From JBBIJR01 sp037445875 (GTDB lineage Bacteria > CLD3 > SB21): a stretch of DNA of 22,285 nucleotides. This document shows, piece after piece, positions 1 through 7,078 of the stretch. Location of the stretch: positions 1-22,285 of the forward strand of contig JBBIJR010000058.1 in NCBI GenBank assembly GCA_037445875.1. Direction: 5' to 3'. A program made the translations under genes and the position numbers. Position 1 is the stretch's first letter. Each line of letters opens with the position of its first letter. Below the pieces are notes generated by a model, which saw nothing but the letters and a program-made list of their open reading frames with translations, was not told the DNA's origin and made no database searches.

Positions 1-2
1 GC

Positions 3-740
3 AGCCGGGTCGTCGTGATCGCGGGCCCGTGCGGCGTGGAGAGCGAATCGCAGATCCTCGAGATCGCCCGGGCCGTCAAGGAGGCGGGCGCCACGATCCT
101 GCGCGGCGGCGCCTTCAAACCGCGCACGTCGCCCTACAGCTTCCAGGGACTGGGGGAACGCGGCCTCGAATTGCTCGCGCTCGCCAAAGAACAAACGGGC
201 CTTTCCATCATTACGGAAGTCGTGCACCCCAATCAGGTCGAACTGGTGGCCCGGTACGCAGACGTCCTGCAGATCGGCGCGCGCAATTCGCAGAATTTCG
301 CCCTGCTGCAGGAAGTGGGCAAGATCGACAAGCCGGTCATGCTCAAACGCGGCATGATGTCCAACCTCGAAGAATACCTGATGGCCGCCGAGTACATCCT
401 GGCCAACGGGAATTATAACGTGATCCTGTGCGAACGCGGCATCCGCACCTTCGAAACGTACACGCGCAATACGATGGACATTTCCGCCGTGCCGCTGCTC
501 AAACAGCTGTCGCACTTGCCCGTGTTCGCCGATCCGAGCCACGCGACGGGCAAACGTTCCCTCGTATCGCCGGTGGCCAAGGCGGCGGTGGCGGCCGGAG
601 CGGACGGGGTGATGGTCGAGGTCCACCACCATCCGGAACAGGCCCTGTCCGACGGACTCCAGGCGCTGGTGCCGGAGGAATTTACCATACTCATGCGCGA
701 CCTGCGCGCCATCGCACAGGCCGTGGGACGAACGGTGTAA
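3..740 (+). CDS. aroF: DAHP synthase (3-deoxy-7-phosphoheptulonate synthase), 5'-truncated by window edge
   Basis: This enzyme condenses phosphoenolpyruvate with erythrose 4-phosphate, the first step of the shikimate pathway, in the cytoplasm. The reading frame is open to the left edge (the first codons read SRVVVIAGPCGVES), so the real start lies outside. Family members usually carry a ferredoxin-like regulatory domain of about 90 residues before this point. Signatures seen in order are GPCGVES, KPRTSPYSFQG, the CERGIRTFE block, DPSHATGKR and a metal-binding EVHHHPEQALSDG. These fit the type I, AroF/KDOPS-like branch. The stop is one base before the start of the Nudix gene, so the two are probably co-transcribed. 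The GTG at 15 falls inside the conserved beta strand and is not a credible start. Family assignment is very secure; the kind of feedback control cannot be seen because the N-terminus is missing. Confidence 0.95.
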   Translation, partial: SRVVVIAGPCGVESESQILEIARAVKEAGATILRGGAFKPRTSPYSFQGLGERGLELLALAKEQTGLSIITEVVHPNQVELVARYADVLQIGARNSQNFALLQEVGKIDKPVMLKRGMMSNLEEYLMAAEYILANGNYNVILCERGIRTFETYTRNTMDISAVPLLKQLSHLPVFADPSHATGKRSLVSPVAKAAVAAGADGVMVEVHHHPEQALSDGLQALVPEEFTILMRDLRAIAQAVGRTV

Positions 741-741
741 C

Positions 742-1305
742 ATGTTCGATCGGGACGTCGAAAAACGGCTGGCCGAAACGGCGCTCTCCTCGGAGCCGCT
801 CGTGGACGGGCTCCTGCTGAAAGCCTGGCGCGACACGGTGCGCCTCCCTAACGGAAAGACCGCCGTCCGCGAGTACATCAAACATCCGGGCGCCGTCATC
901 ATGGTCCCCCTCTTCCCCAACGGCGACACGATCCTGCTCGGCCAGTTCCGCTACCCCGTCGGAAAAGTGTTCATCGAACTGCCCGCAGGAAAACTGGACG
1001 GAAAAGAGCCGCTCGAAGAGGCCGTGCAGCGCGAACTGTCGGAGGAGATCGGATACACGAGCGGAAAGCTGACGCGCATCGCGCAGTTCTACCCTTGCAT
1101 CGGCTACAGCAACGAAAGTATGTGGCTCTTTCTGGCCGAGGACCTTGTGGAGAGCCGCGTGCATCCGGACCACGATGAATTCCTGGAACTCCGCCGGCTG
1201 CCCTTCAGGGAAGCGGTCCGCCTCGCACAGGAAGGCGGGATCGACGACCTGAAGACGATCGCCGGTTTACTGCTGGCCCACCACCACTTTAACAGTCGCG
1301 GTTGA
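742..1305 (+). CDS. Nudix hydrolase, ADP-ribose pyrophosphatase-like
   Basis: This is a 187-residue protein with a perfect Nudix box, G-x5-E-x7-REL-S-EE-I-G-Y, at about residues 90-112 (it begins AGKLDGKEPLEEAVQRELS). Upstream strands include FRYPVGKVFIELPAG, a context typical of ADP-ribose / ADP-sugar pyrophosphatases (NudF-like), which hydrolyse ADP-ribose to AMP and ribose 5-phosphate using divalent metal held by the box glutamates. The ATG follows the aroF stop by one base, and the next gene begins 11 bases after this stop, so an operon is likely. Substrate choice among ADP-ribose, other nucleoside diphosphate sugars and similar compounds cannot be settled from sequence alone. No signal peptide is seen, so it should be cytoplasmic. 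Confidence 0.9.
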   Translation: MFDRDVEKRLAETALSSEPLVDGLLLKAWRDTVRLPNGKTAVREYIKHPGAVIMVPLFPNGDTILLGQFRYPVGKVFIELPAGKLDGKEPLEEAVQRELSEEIGYTSGKLTRIAQFYPCIGYSNESMWLFLAEDLVESRVHPDHDEFLELRRLPFREAVRLAQEGGIDDLKTIAGLLLAHHHFNSRG

Positions 1306-1316
1306 GAGGTAACGCG

Positions 1317-2099
1317 ATGGCCCGTTTTTCAGACGACAACGACCGGCCGTGGGAGCAGGACGCTTCCGACGACGAGGCGTGGAAGAAGGCTCACGACGAG
1401 TGGCTGCATTCGGGGTCTTCCCTGTCTCCGGACTCCGATCAGTGGGACGAGTTCCGGTGGGAACAGTTCTTCCAGAAGATGGACAAGGACGGACGGCGGA
1501 TCGTTGCGTACTACGAGAAATACTGGAACCACCCCGACCGCGACCTGATGGTGGAAGAGGCGATGGCCATGCACCTCGTGCGCGAGGCTTTACGGAAGCG
1601 GTTCCCCCAGACGTTTCGCCAGGTGTACTTCCAGGAATACCTCGCGGCCGAAGCGACGGACATGAAGATCACGCTGACGGGCTTTCAGAGTTTTCTCGAG
1701 GCCAGGGAGAAGAGCCTGTTGCAGCTGCCCGCGTACACATTGACGCGCGGCTTTTTCCGTGAGATGGAGAAGTACAAGAGCGCGTTCCCCCGCATCCTGC
1801 ACGAGGATCGGCTGCTCGACAGCCTGCTCAGCAATTCAAACTACGCCTTTTCCAAGATCGCGGGCGGTCACGTCATGGGTTATCACCGGTACACGCTCGG
1901 GGCCAACATCGCTCTGTGCAAGCGGTCTCTGAACGCAATGAACCGTACGGTGGACGGTTTTGCTCTGGCCAAGGAGCGGGGCCATTTTTCCGAACGGCAC
2001 GACTATTATCTGGACGAACTTCTGCAGGAGGCCCGCAACGCGATCGGCGTACGGATCGTGGATTTGCGGGACCGCTTCTATCAGGAAAATTTGACCTGA
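1317..2099 (+). CDS. Conserved-looking hypothetical protein, acidic/aromatic N-terminus
   Basis: This 260-residue protein belongs to no family I recognise. The ATG at 1317 is preferred because GAGAGG at 1304-1309 sits 7 bases upstream; an in-frame TTG at 1302 would overlap the previous stop and lacks such a site. Residues 1-50 are strongly acidic and tryptophan-rich (DDNDRPWEQDASDDEAWKK). The rest is predicted mostly helical, with many charged and aromatic residues (for example YYEKYWNHPDRDLMVEEA). There is no signal peptide, membrane segment, cysteine cluster or repeat. It is the last gene before a hairpin terminator and probably belongs to the aroF-Nudix transcript. Codon use matches the neighbours, so it looks like a resident gene. 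Coding is secure; function is unknown. Confidence 0.8.
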   Translation: MARFSDDNDRPWEQDASDDEAWKKAHDEWLHSGSSLSPDSDQWDEFRWEQFFQKMDKDGRRIVAYYEKYWNHPDRDLMVEEAMAMHLVREALRKRFPQTFRQVYFQEYLAAEATDMKITLTGFQSFLEAREKSLLQLPAYTLTRGFFREMEKYKSAFPRILHEDRLLDSLLSNSNYAFSKIAGGHVMGYHRYTLGANIALCKRSLNAMNRTVDGFALAKERGHFSERHDYYLDELLQEARNAIGVRIVDLRDRFYQENLT

Positions 2100-2111
2100 C
2101 GGTCCAGGTAC

Positions 2112-2139
2112 AAAAAATGCGCCGCGAGGGCGCATTTCT
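2112..2139. terminator. Bidirectional rho-independent terminator between convergent genes
   Basis: A perfect 9-bp stem (AAATGCGCC at 2115-2123 with GGCGCATTT at 2129-2137) closes a 5-base loop. An A-run on the left and a T-rich right arm let it work on both strands. It lies 12 bases after the stop of the upstream + gene and about 24 bases past the stop of the facing - gene. Confidence 0.85.
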
Positions 2140-2162
2140 AAGAACGTACGTTTGAAATGCGG

Positions 2163-2528
2163 TCAGGGGAGCCGCTTGATCGCTCCGTCCTTGATCTCGA
2201 ATTTGCCGGGCCCGAGCTTGAACTGACACCGCGAACCCGCCTGCCCCGAAACAAAACCCTCGAACACGACCGTCTCTTCCTTCGCCAGTTCAAGCGACTG
2301 GCTCATCTTCAGCACACGCACGCCGCTTTGGCCCAGCGAAGTGAGTTCCCCGTTGTTCTTTGCTGTCTGATCACCCGCGGCCGCCGCCGTTTTGGCGAGC
2401 ATCGCCTGCCACGCATCCTGTGTAATGCGCGGAGCCTTTTTCAGTTCTTCGGTATTGTAGTTCGGGTCCTGTGCCCACGCGATGCCGGCGGACAACCAAA
2501 GAACCGACAACACAACGAGTGTCTTCAT
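2163..2528 (-). CDS. Small secreted protein of unknown function
   Basis: This is a 121-residue protein with a clear Sec signal peptide (MKTLVVLSVLWLSAGIAWAQ) and likely cleavage after AWA. The start at 2528 is set by AGGAGG a few bases upstream; a longer in-frame extension to 2600 would cover the tandem repeat and has no ribosome site. The mature part is polar, starts with QDPNYNTEELKKAPRI, and has a single cysteine near the C-terminus (GSRCQFKLGPGKFEI), where short beta strands are likely. I recognise no domain. It lies downstream of the 514-aa secreted protein on the same strand, separated by a heptamer repeat, so co-transcription is possible but not shown. An exported or periplasmic location is inferred from the signal peptide. 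Confidence 0.8.
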   Translation of the reverse strand: MKTLVVLSVLWLSAGIAWAQDPNYNTEELKKAPRITQDAWQAMLAKTAAAAGDQTAKNNGELTSLGQSGVRVLKMSQSLELAKEETVVFEGFVSGQAGSRCQFKLGPGKFEIKDGAIKRLP

Positions 2529-2580
2529 CCCGCGACTCCTCCTATTTCGGTGAGAATTCGCTCCAGTGTACGCAAAGCCC

Positions 2581-2630
2581 TTCCAATTTTCAATTTTCAA
2601 TTGTCAATTTTTCAATTGTCCATTGTCCAT
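2581..2630. repeat. A+T-rich heptamer tandem repeat (7 degenerate copies)
   Basis: Read on the - strand, units ATGGACA, ATGGACA, ATTGAAA, (A), ATTGACA, ATTGAAA, ATTGAAA and a degenerate ATTGGAA follow one another. On the + strand the units are at 2581-2587, 2588-2594, 2595-2601, 2602-2608, 2610-2616, 2617-2623 and 2624-2630, with one extra T at 2609. The tract begins 3 bases after the stop codon of the upstream - gene. It stands out sharply from the GC-rich surroundings. Function is unknown. Confidence 0.85.
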
Positions 2631-2632
2631 TT

Positions 2633-4177
2633 CTACTTCAAAAGCATCAGTTTCCGTGTCTTTACCTGTCCGCCTGCCTCCAGCCTGTACAGATACACGC
2701 CGGATGCGACCGCCCGGCCTCCGTTGTCTTTTCCATCCCATGTCACTTCATGCTCGCCGGCTGTCTGAAGGCCGTTCACGAGCGTGCGGACTTCCTGACC
2801 GAGCAAATTGAAAATGCGGAGCGTCGCATGGCTGTTTGCGGGCAGCTGATAACTGATGACGGTTGACGGATTGAACGGATTCGGAGAATTCTGATTCAGC
2901 ACGAAACCGGTTGGGGACGCGGATGGGTTTCGAACGCTCGTGATGAACGGATCGAGGCCTAGTGACGATCGAATCAGCGGCACACGGGCCCGCAGACTGT
3001 CCACGGCGATTAGCGATGACACCGCCTGCGCTCCCATCATAACGTACCACACATCCTGCGTATCGCCCGCCGCGAGCGTGAACGGACCGGAGCTCAGGAT
3101 GGTCCTTTGGTCCGCAGGAATACCGCCGTTCATGGGGTCCCACGGTCCACGGGGCTTGGGTGAACCACCGGCCTGTAAACCCTGAAGATAATTGTACCGG
3201 CAAACGTCCCCGGTCATTTGGCCGCAGTTGCCGCTCACGTTGTTGGGGTAAGCCGTACCGGACGACGCCATCAGCAGTCTCCGGTTGGGAATGAGTTTGA
3301 CATAAAACCCGTCAGGCCCGATATCCAACACCTTGGCGGTATCGCCAACAGAGACAGGGGTGGCGCCTTGCAGGAGCAAACATCCGTATGCAACGGGATG
3401 CACGTCCCCTCCGAATGGATCGCTGTATACTGTTACCAACGAGAGCGCAGAATCCAGTTTGACGATGTCTTCTACGGACTCGGATCCGACGTCCGGGTCG
3501 TTCCAGATGCCGATGTAGAATCCAGGGTACTCCCGGTTCGACTTGTTGACGATGCGATTACGGACCAGGACGCCGTGATTCAGCGGGTAGGTTTCGAAGT
3601 GAAACGTCTGGCGTTCCATGTGCAGTCCGAATCCGGGTGCCGGAGAGTACTGCGGCTCGTCCGTCAAATGAATGCTGAGATCGTTGTATACGGTCCAGGT
3701 GTCTCGTGCTGAAAGCTGCAACGGCTGTCCCCCTTGATCGTGAGGGGCCTCGGCCGGCCAGCAGGACGCATCTTCCGGCAAGACGAAAAAGGTGTGGGCT
3801 GTATCGTGCAGTTCCGCGAAGAGATCGCCGAACGGGCCGGAGTTGATGATGCGTCCGGGCAGCCACTCCGAGTTGTACTCCACGTGAGCGACATTTGCGG
3901 TATCGGGAGCAGGACCGACGCCCTCCTTTAGGCCGCCGAACCAAATGCCTCCGGCAAACAGGATCGAATATCCGCTGCCGATCGGGTATTCCAGCCCGAA
4001 ATCACCGAGAGACATGTTGAATCCGATGCTTCCATCATTCCGCTGAACGAGGCGAGTCAGATTGCCGGATGCCGTCGTTTCATGCTGATAAAGCCCCGTG
4101 TGGCCACAGGTCTGCCCGTGGACCGTGCCGATGTACAGCCACATGACAAATGTGACAAACAGAACTACTCTTATCAT
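2633..4177 (-). CDS. Large secreted protein with C-terminal FlgD-like / type IX sorting module
   Basis: This is a 514-residue protein. Residues 1-21 form a Sec signal peptide (MIRVVLFVTFVMWLYIGTVHG, cleavage near HGQ). The body has beta-rich segments with many aromatic and glycine residues and no catalytic motif I can name. From about residue 425 it carries a module starting FVLNQNSPNPFNPSTVISYQ and running through LRIFNLLGQEVRTLV, VTWDGKDNGGR and ASGVYLYRLEAG to a KTRKLMLLK end. This is the FlgD Ig-like / Por-secretion (T9SS type A) C-terminal domain widespread in Ignavibacteria, Calditrichota and relatives. Transport across the outer membrane and surface attachment or release is therefore inferred. 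A GGGGG-rich ribosome site lies just before the ATG, and a good sigma-70-like promoter lies about 106 bases upstream. The same module recurs in the gene at 18556-19407. Confidence 0.88.
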   Translation of the reverse strand: MIRVVLFVTFVMWLYIGTVHGQTCGHTGLYQHETTASGNLTRLVQRNDGSIGFNMSLGDFGLEYPIGSGYSILFAGGIWFGGLKEGVGPAPDTANVAHVEYNSEWLPGRIINSGPFGDLFAELHDTAHTFFVLPEDASCWPAEAPHDQGGQPLQLSARDTWTVYNDLSIHLTDEPQYSPAPGFGLHMERQTFHFETYPLNHGVLVRNRIVNKSNREYPGFYIGIWNDPDVGSESVEDIVKLDSALSLVTVYSDPFGGDVHPVAYGCLLLQGATPVSVGDTAKVLDIGPDGFYVKLIPNRRLLMASSGTAYPNNVSGNCGQMTGDVCRYNYLQGLQAGGSPKPRGPWDPMNGGIPADQRTILSSGPFTLAAGDTQDVWYVMMGAQAVSSLIAVDSLRARVPLIRSSLGLDPFITSVRNPSASPTGFVLNQNSPNPFNPSTVISYQLPANSHATLRIFNLLGQEVRTLVNGLQTAGEHEVTWDGKDNGGRAVASGVYLYRLEAGGQVKTRKLMLLK

Positions 4178-4504
4178 GGGACCCCCTTTCCACCATTGCT
4201 GGCGACTAGTAAAAAATGAATACCACCCGCTTCGTTGCGGTGTTGGTCTGTCTGTTCATTTGACAAGCTGAATTACGACGTCAGTTTATTTCAGTCCTGA
4301 CACAATGTCAAGTGCCATTATGCAAAACATTGATGTCCGCCGCTCGCACTTCCTCCACGGGCAGTTACTGTTCCAGACTCTGGCTTGAAACATTTTTCCG
4401 GACGGCACGTAGGCGCGTGGAGTATTGACTCCGTACTCCGGATAACGTAACTTGAGACACAAGAACCAAAGGATGTTCCGGTCGACTCTCCCCTGCTGCA
4501 AGCC
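4178..4504. other. Divergent intergenic region, 327 bp
   Basis: This gap separates the - strand secreted protein from the + strand histidine kinase. It holds a good - strand promoter (4283-4311). A weak + strand candidate, TTGACT at 4425-4430 with TAACTT at 4448-4453 (17-base spacer), could serve the kinase. A short hairpin-forming CCGC/GCGG pair near 4228-4241 would fall in the leader of the - gene. I see no small gene, tRNA or mobile-element end. Confidence 0.55.
4283..4311 (-). promoter_or_regulatory. Promoter of the 514-aa secreted protein gene
   Basis: On the - strand a perfect -35 box TTGACA (4306-4311) is followed by a 17-base spacer and a -10 box TAAACT (4283-4288, 4 of 6 consensus). 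Transcription would start near 4276, giving a leader of about 100 nt before the ATG at 4177. Confidence 0.6.
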
Positions 4505-6607
4505 ATGGGATCAAGAAGGCAAGGAATCGTGAACCACCGATCCACCATAATCCCGCTGGTTCTCTTGATGCTCTGTGCCGTTCCTTCAGGCACGGTCACC
4601 GGCCAGAAGCGGCTCGCCGACAGCCTTTCGAAGAAACTGGCCGAGTCGACCGACGGCGGGGAGCAGTTGGACCTCCTGATCGAGATTTCCAAAGCCTATC
4701 GCTCGTTCAACACCGATTCTGCGTACCGTTATGCCGAGACGGCTCTGAACGGTGCTCGCCGTCAGAGTTCGATCCGTCACGAGGCCATGGCGGAGAATTG
4801 TCTCGGCGTGGCGGTGGGCATCAAGGGCGAGATCGCGACGGCGCTCGAACATCTCAACCGGGCCATGGATATCTTCACTTCGCTTCAGGATTCCGGCGGC
4901 ATCGCGGCCGCGAAGGCCAACATCGGCATCGCCTACACCATCGTCGGCGACCACGAGCGCGCGCTGGCCTATTACCTGGAAGCCCTCGAAATCCAGGAGC
5001 ACCTCCACGACGCCCTCAACGTTGCCCGCACGCTCGTCGCACTCGGGGTCTATTTTCTCGAGCGTAAGGAATTCGACAAGGCGATGCATTACACGGTGCA
5101 CGCGCTCGACCTGCAGGCGCGGCTGCCCGATTCCACGGAGTCCCGCGAGGCGGTCAAACTCCTCGCGGACATTTATCTGCACACGAAGCAGTACCGGAAG
5201 GCCACGGAACAGTATCAACGATCGCTGACGCTCTCGCGCATGTCCGGCGACTATTTCCAGGTGGGAGCGGTCTACGAAGGGTTGGGTCAAACGTATGCGG
5301 CGCAGGGCCTCACCGGAATGGCCATGGACGCGTATTCCAAGGCGATCGTGCGGCAAATCCAGGTGGGCGACAAATTCGCCAACTGCCGCACGCTGCGTTA
5401 CATCGCGGAGGCTTACTTTGCCCAGGGAAACTACCCTCTGGCGCTCGAGTACGCCGGCCAGAGCCTGCAGCTGGCGCGCGAGATCGGATCGGCGCGGCTT
5501 GCCATGGAAGCCTATCGCGTCATCCATCAGACGTACGACCGCCGGGGAGAGACGGTGCGCGCCTACGAGACGTTTATGCTGCTCAGCCAGCTGAGGGACA
5601 GTATCTCGACGGCCGAGAACGAGAGTCAGATCAACCGCCTTCTGCTGATCCGCAAGGAGAACGAGAACCGCATTCTCTTCAAGGACAACGAACTGAAGGC
5701 CTCGCTGATCAATCAGCAGATCCTCGAACGCCGCATCCTCCTGCTGATCGTCATGCTCATCGCCGGCCTCGGCATTGTCGCATTCATCGGCTTCCAGCAA
5801 AAACGAAAGGCGCACCGCGCGCTGGAGGACAAAAACCGCGTCATCCTGCACCAGAACGACGAGCGTCTGCGCATGATCGACGAATTGCGTGCCGCGAATG
5901 AGAAGAAGAACGAATTTCTGGGCATCGCGGCCCACGACCTCCGCAATCCGCTGTCCCTTGTCCGGCTGTACATCGGGTTCACCCGGGAGGCGGCGATCAA
6001 GAACGAAGTCGAGCGCGAAACGCTGCTCGAAGACCTCGAAAAGGCGGACGCCGCCCTGCAGCACATGACCCGCCTCATCAACGATCTGCTCGACATCGCC
6101 TCCATCGAGTCGGGTAAGGTCCGACTGGAACGGGAAGAGGAAGATCTTGGATTTGTTCTCCGCGAGATCGAGAAACTCCACCTGCATCGCGCCCGGAAGA
6201 AGAACATCCGGCTCGAACTCGTCGCGCCGGAACTGCCGCCGGTTTCCATTGACCGCACCAAGATCCTGTCGGTCGTGGACAATCTCGTTTCCAACGCGAT
6301 CAAGTACACCAACACGGGCGGCCGGGTCGAGGTCCGGGCGGAAAAGAACGACCGGGAAGTGGTCGTCCATGTCCGCGACAACGGACAGGGCCTGAGCCCG
6401 CAGGACCTCGAGCGTGTGTTCACATCGTTCGGGCGCCTGAGCGCAAGGCCCACGGGCGGAGAGAGCACCACCGGCCTCGGCCTCGCCATCGTCAAGCGTA
6501 TCGTCGAACTGCACGGCGGACGGGTGTGGGTCGAGAGCGAGCTCGGCCACGGTTCGACGTTCAGCTTTTCCCTCCCGTGCAACGGCCAGAGTCCGCTGCG
6601 GCCTTAG
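4505..6607 (+). CDS. TPR-domain sensor histidine kinase
   Basis: This protein has about 700 residues. It has an N-terminal signal sequence (hydrophobic PLVLLMLCAVPSG), then extracytoplasmic tetratricopeptide repeats over about residues 40-390 (blocks such as ALAYYLEALEIQEHL). One membrane span lies at about 411-431 (LLLIVMLIAGLGIVAFIGF), followed by a short coiled-coil linker. The HisKA H-box AAHDLRNPL has the phospho-acceptor His477. The HATPase domain has the N-box DNLVSNAIKYT, G1 DNGQGLS and G2 TGLGLAIVKR. It should sense an envelope signal and phosphorylate a response regulator, but no regulator is adjacent, so it is an orphan kinase here. The start is uncertain: ATG 4505 has no ribosome site, whereas in-frame GTG 4529 follows AAGGCAAGGA and keeps the signal peptide, so 4529 may be the true start. 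No receiver domain is attached. Confidence 0.93.
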   Translation: MGSRRQGIVNHRSTIIPLVLLMLCAVPSGTVTGQKRLADSLSKKLAESTDGGEQLDLLIEISKAYRSFNTDSAYRYAETALNGARRQSSIRHEAMAENCLGVAVGIKGEIATALEHLNRAMDIFTSLQDSGGIAAAKANIGIAYTIVGDHERALAYYLEALEIQEHLHDALNVARTLVALGVYFLERKEFDKAMHYTVHALDLQARLPDSTESREAVKLLADIYLHTKQYRKATEQYQRSLTLSRMSGDYFQVGAVYEGLGQTYAAQGLTGMAMDAYSKAIVRQIQVGDKFANCRTLRYIAEAYFAQGNYPLALEYAGQSLQLAREIGSARLAMEAYRVIHQTYDRRGETVRAYETFMLLSQLRDSISTAENESQINRLLLIRKENENRILFKDNELKASLINQQILERRILLLIVMLIAGLGIVAFIGFQQKRKAHRALEDKNRVILHQNDERLRMIDELRAANEKKNEFLGIAAHDLRNPLSLVRLYIGFTREAAIKNEVERETLLEDLEKADAALQHMTRLINDLLDIASIESGKVRLEREEEDLGFVLREIEKLHLHRARKKNIRLELVAPELPPVSIDRTKILSVVDNLVSNAIKYTNTGGRVEVRAEKNDREVVVHVRDNGQGLSPQDLERVFTSFGRLSARPTGGESTTGLGLAIVKRIVELHGGRVWVESELGHGSTFSFSLPCNGQSPLRP

Positions 6608-6666
6608 ACCTTCGCGCCGCTCCACGAACCGCTTCTCGTCTCCGCCGACCGGTCCGAATAAAAATT

Positions 6667-6695
6667 TGACAATCTTTGGCGATTGCTCTATATTG
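6667..6695 (+). promoter_or_regulatory. Sigma-70-type promoter of gatC
   Basis: TTGACA (6667-6672), a 17-base spacer and TATATT (6690-6695, 5 of 6) give a near-consensus promoter. The expected start at about 6702 leaves a leader of only about 14 nt before the ATG at 6716, with CAGGGG as the ribosome site. It is among the strongest promoters in the window. Confidence 0.75.
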
Positions 6696-6715
6696 AGAAA
6701 ACTCAGGGGTCATTC

Positions 6716-7003
6716 ATGTCCGTTACACTGGAGGACGTTCGCAATATCGCCGCGCTGGCTTATCTGAAGTTCAGCGAAGAGGAACTCCAGACGTACACCT
6801 CCCAACTCAATCAGATCCTCCGGTACGTCGAGAAGTTGAACGAACTGGACACGACGGACGTCGAGATCACGTATCACCCGATCACCTATGCCGACCGGTT
6901 CCGGGAGGACGAGGTGAAGGAGAGTCTCCCGGTCGACAAGGTGCTGGCCAACGCACCGCAGAAGACCTGGCAGTACTTCGTGGTGCCAAAAGTCGTCGGC
7001 TGA
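6716..7003 (+). CDS. gatC: Asp-tRNA(Asn)/Glu-tRNA(Gln) amidotransferase subunit C
   Basis: This is a 95-residue protein of usual GatC length. It opens with the family pattern MSVTLEDVRNIAALAYLKFS, then LNQILRYVEKLNELDTTDVE, a proline-rich linker (HPITYADRFREDEV) and the closing block LANAPQKTWQYFVVPKVV. GatC is the small scaffold that wraps GatA and GatB in the complex converting Glu-tRNA(Gln) (and Asp-tRNA(Asn)) to the amidated form. The start at 6716 fits family length; an upstream in-frame extension to 6683 would overlap the -10 box and is rejected. It has its own promoter and a terminator directly after the stop, so it is monocistronic; gatA and gatB are not in the window. Confidence 0.95.
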   Translation: MSVTLEDVRNIAALAYLKFSEEELQTYTSQLNQILRYVEKLNELDTTDVEITYHPITYADRFREDEVKESLPVDKVLANAPQKTWQYFVVPKVVG

Positions 7004-7005
7004 AG

Positions 7006-7035
7006 AAGGAGACGCGGGAATCGTCTCCTTTTTTT
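7006..7035 (+). terminator. Rho-independent terminator after gatC
   Basis: A perfect 9-bp stem (AAGGAGACG at 7006-7014 with CGTCTCCTT at 7022-7030) has a 7-base loop and is followed by five more T bases. It starts 3 bases after the gatC stop. Only 43 bases separate it from pyrG, so pyrG either has a very compact promoter there or depends on read-through. Confidence 0.9.
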
Positions 7036-7078
7036 GTGTACTTTTTTGGAAACCCGTCACACTAACCCGAATCGCATC

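Noticed and set aside
1302..1316. TTG at 1302 as the start of the unknown protein
   Set aside because: It overlaps the Nudix stop and has no ribosome site, whereas ATG 1317 has GAGAGG at good spacing.
2581..2630. The heptamer tract as a CRISPR array
   Set aside because: Units are 7 bp and contiguous, without spacers, and no cas gene is present.
4586..6625. A 679-codon open frame antisense to the histidine kinase
   Set aside because: It has no domain, signal or ribosome site and mirrors the codon structure of the sense gene. GC-rich sense codons commonly leave such frames open.
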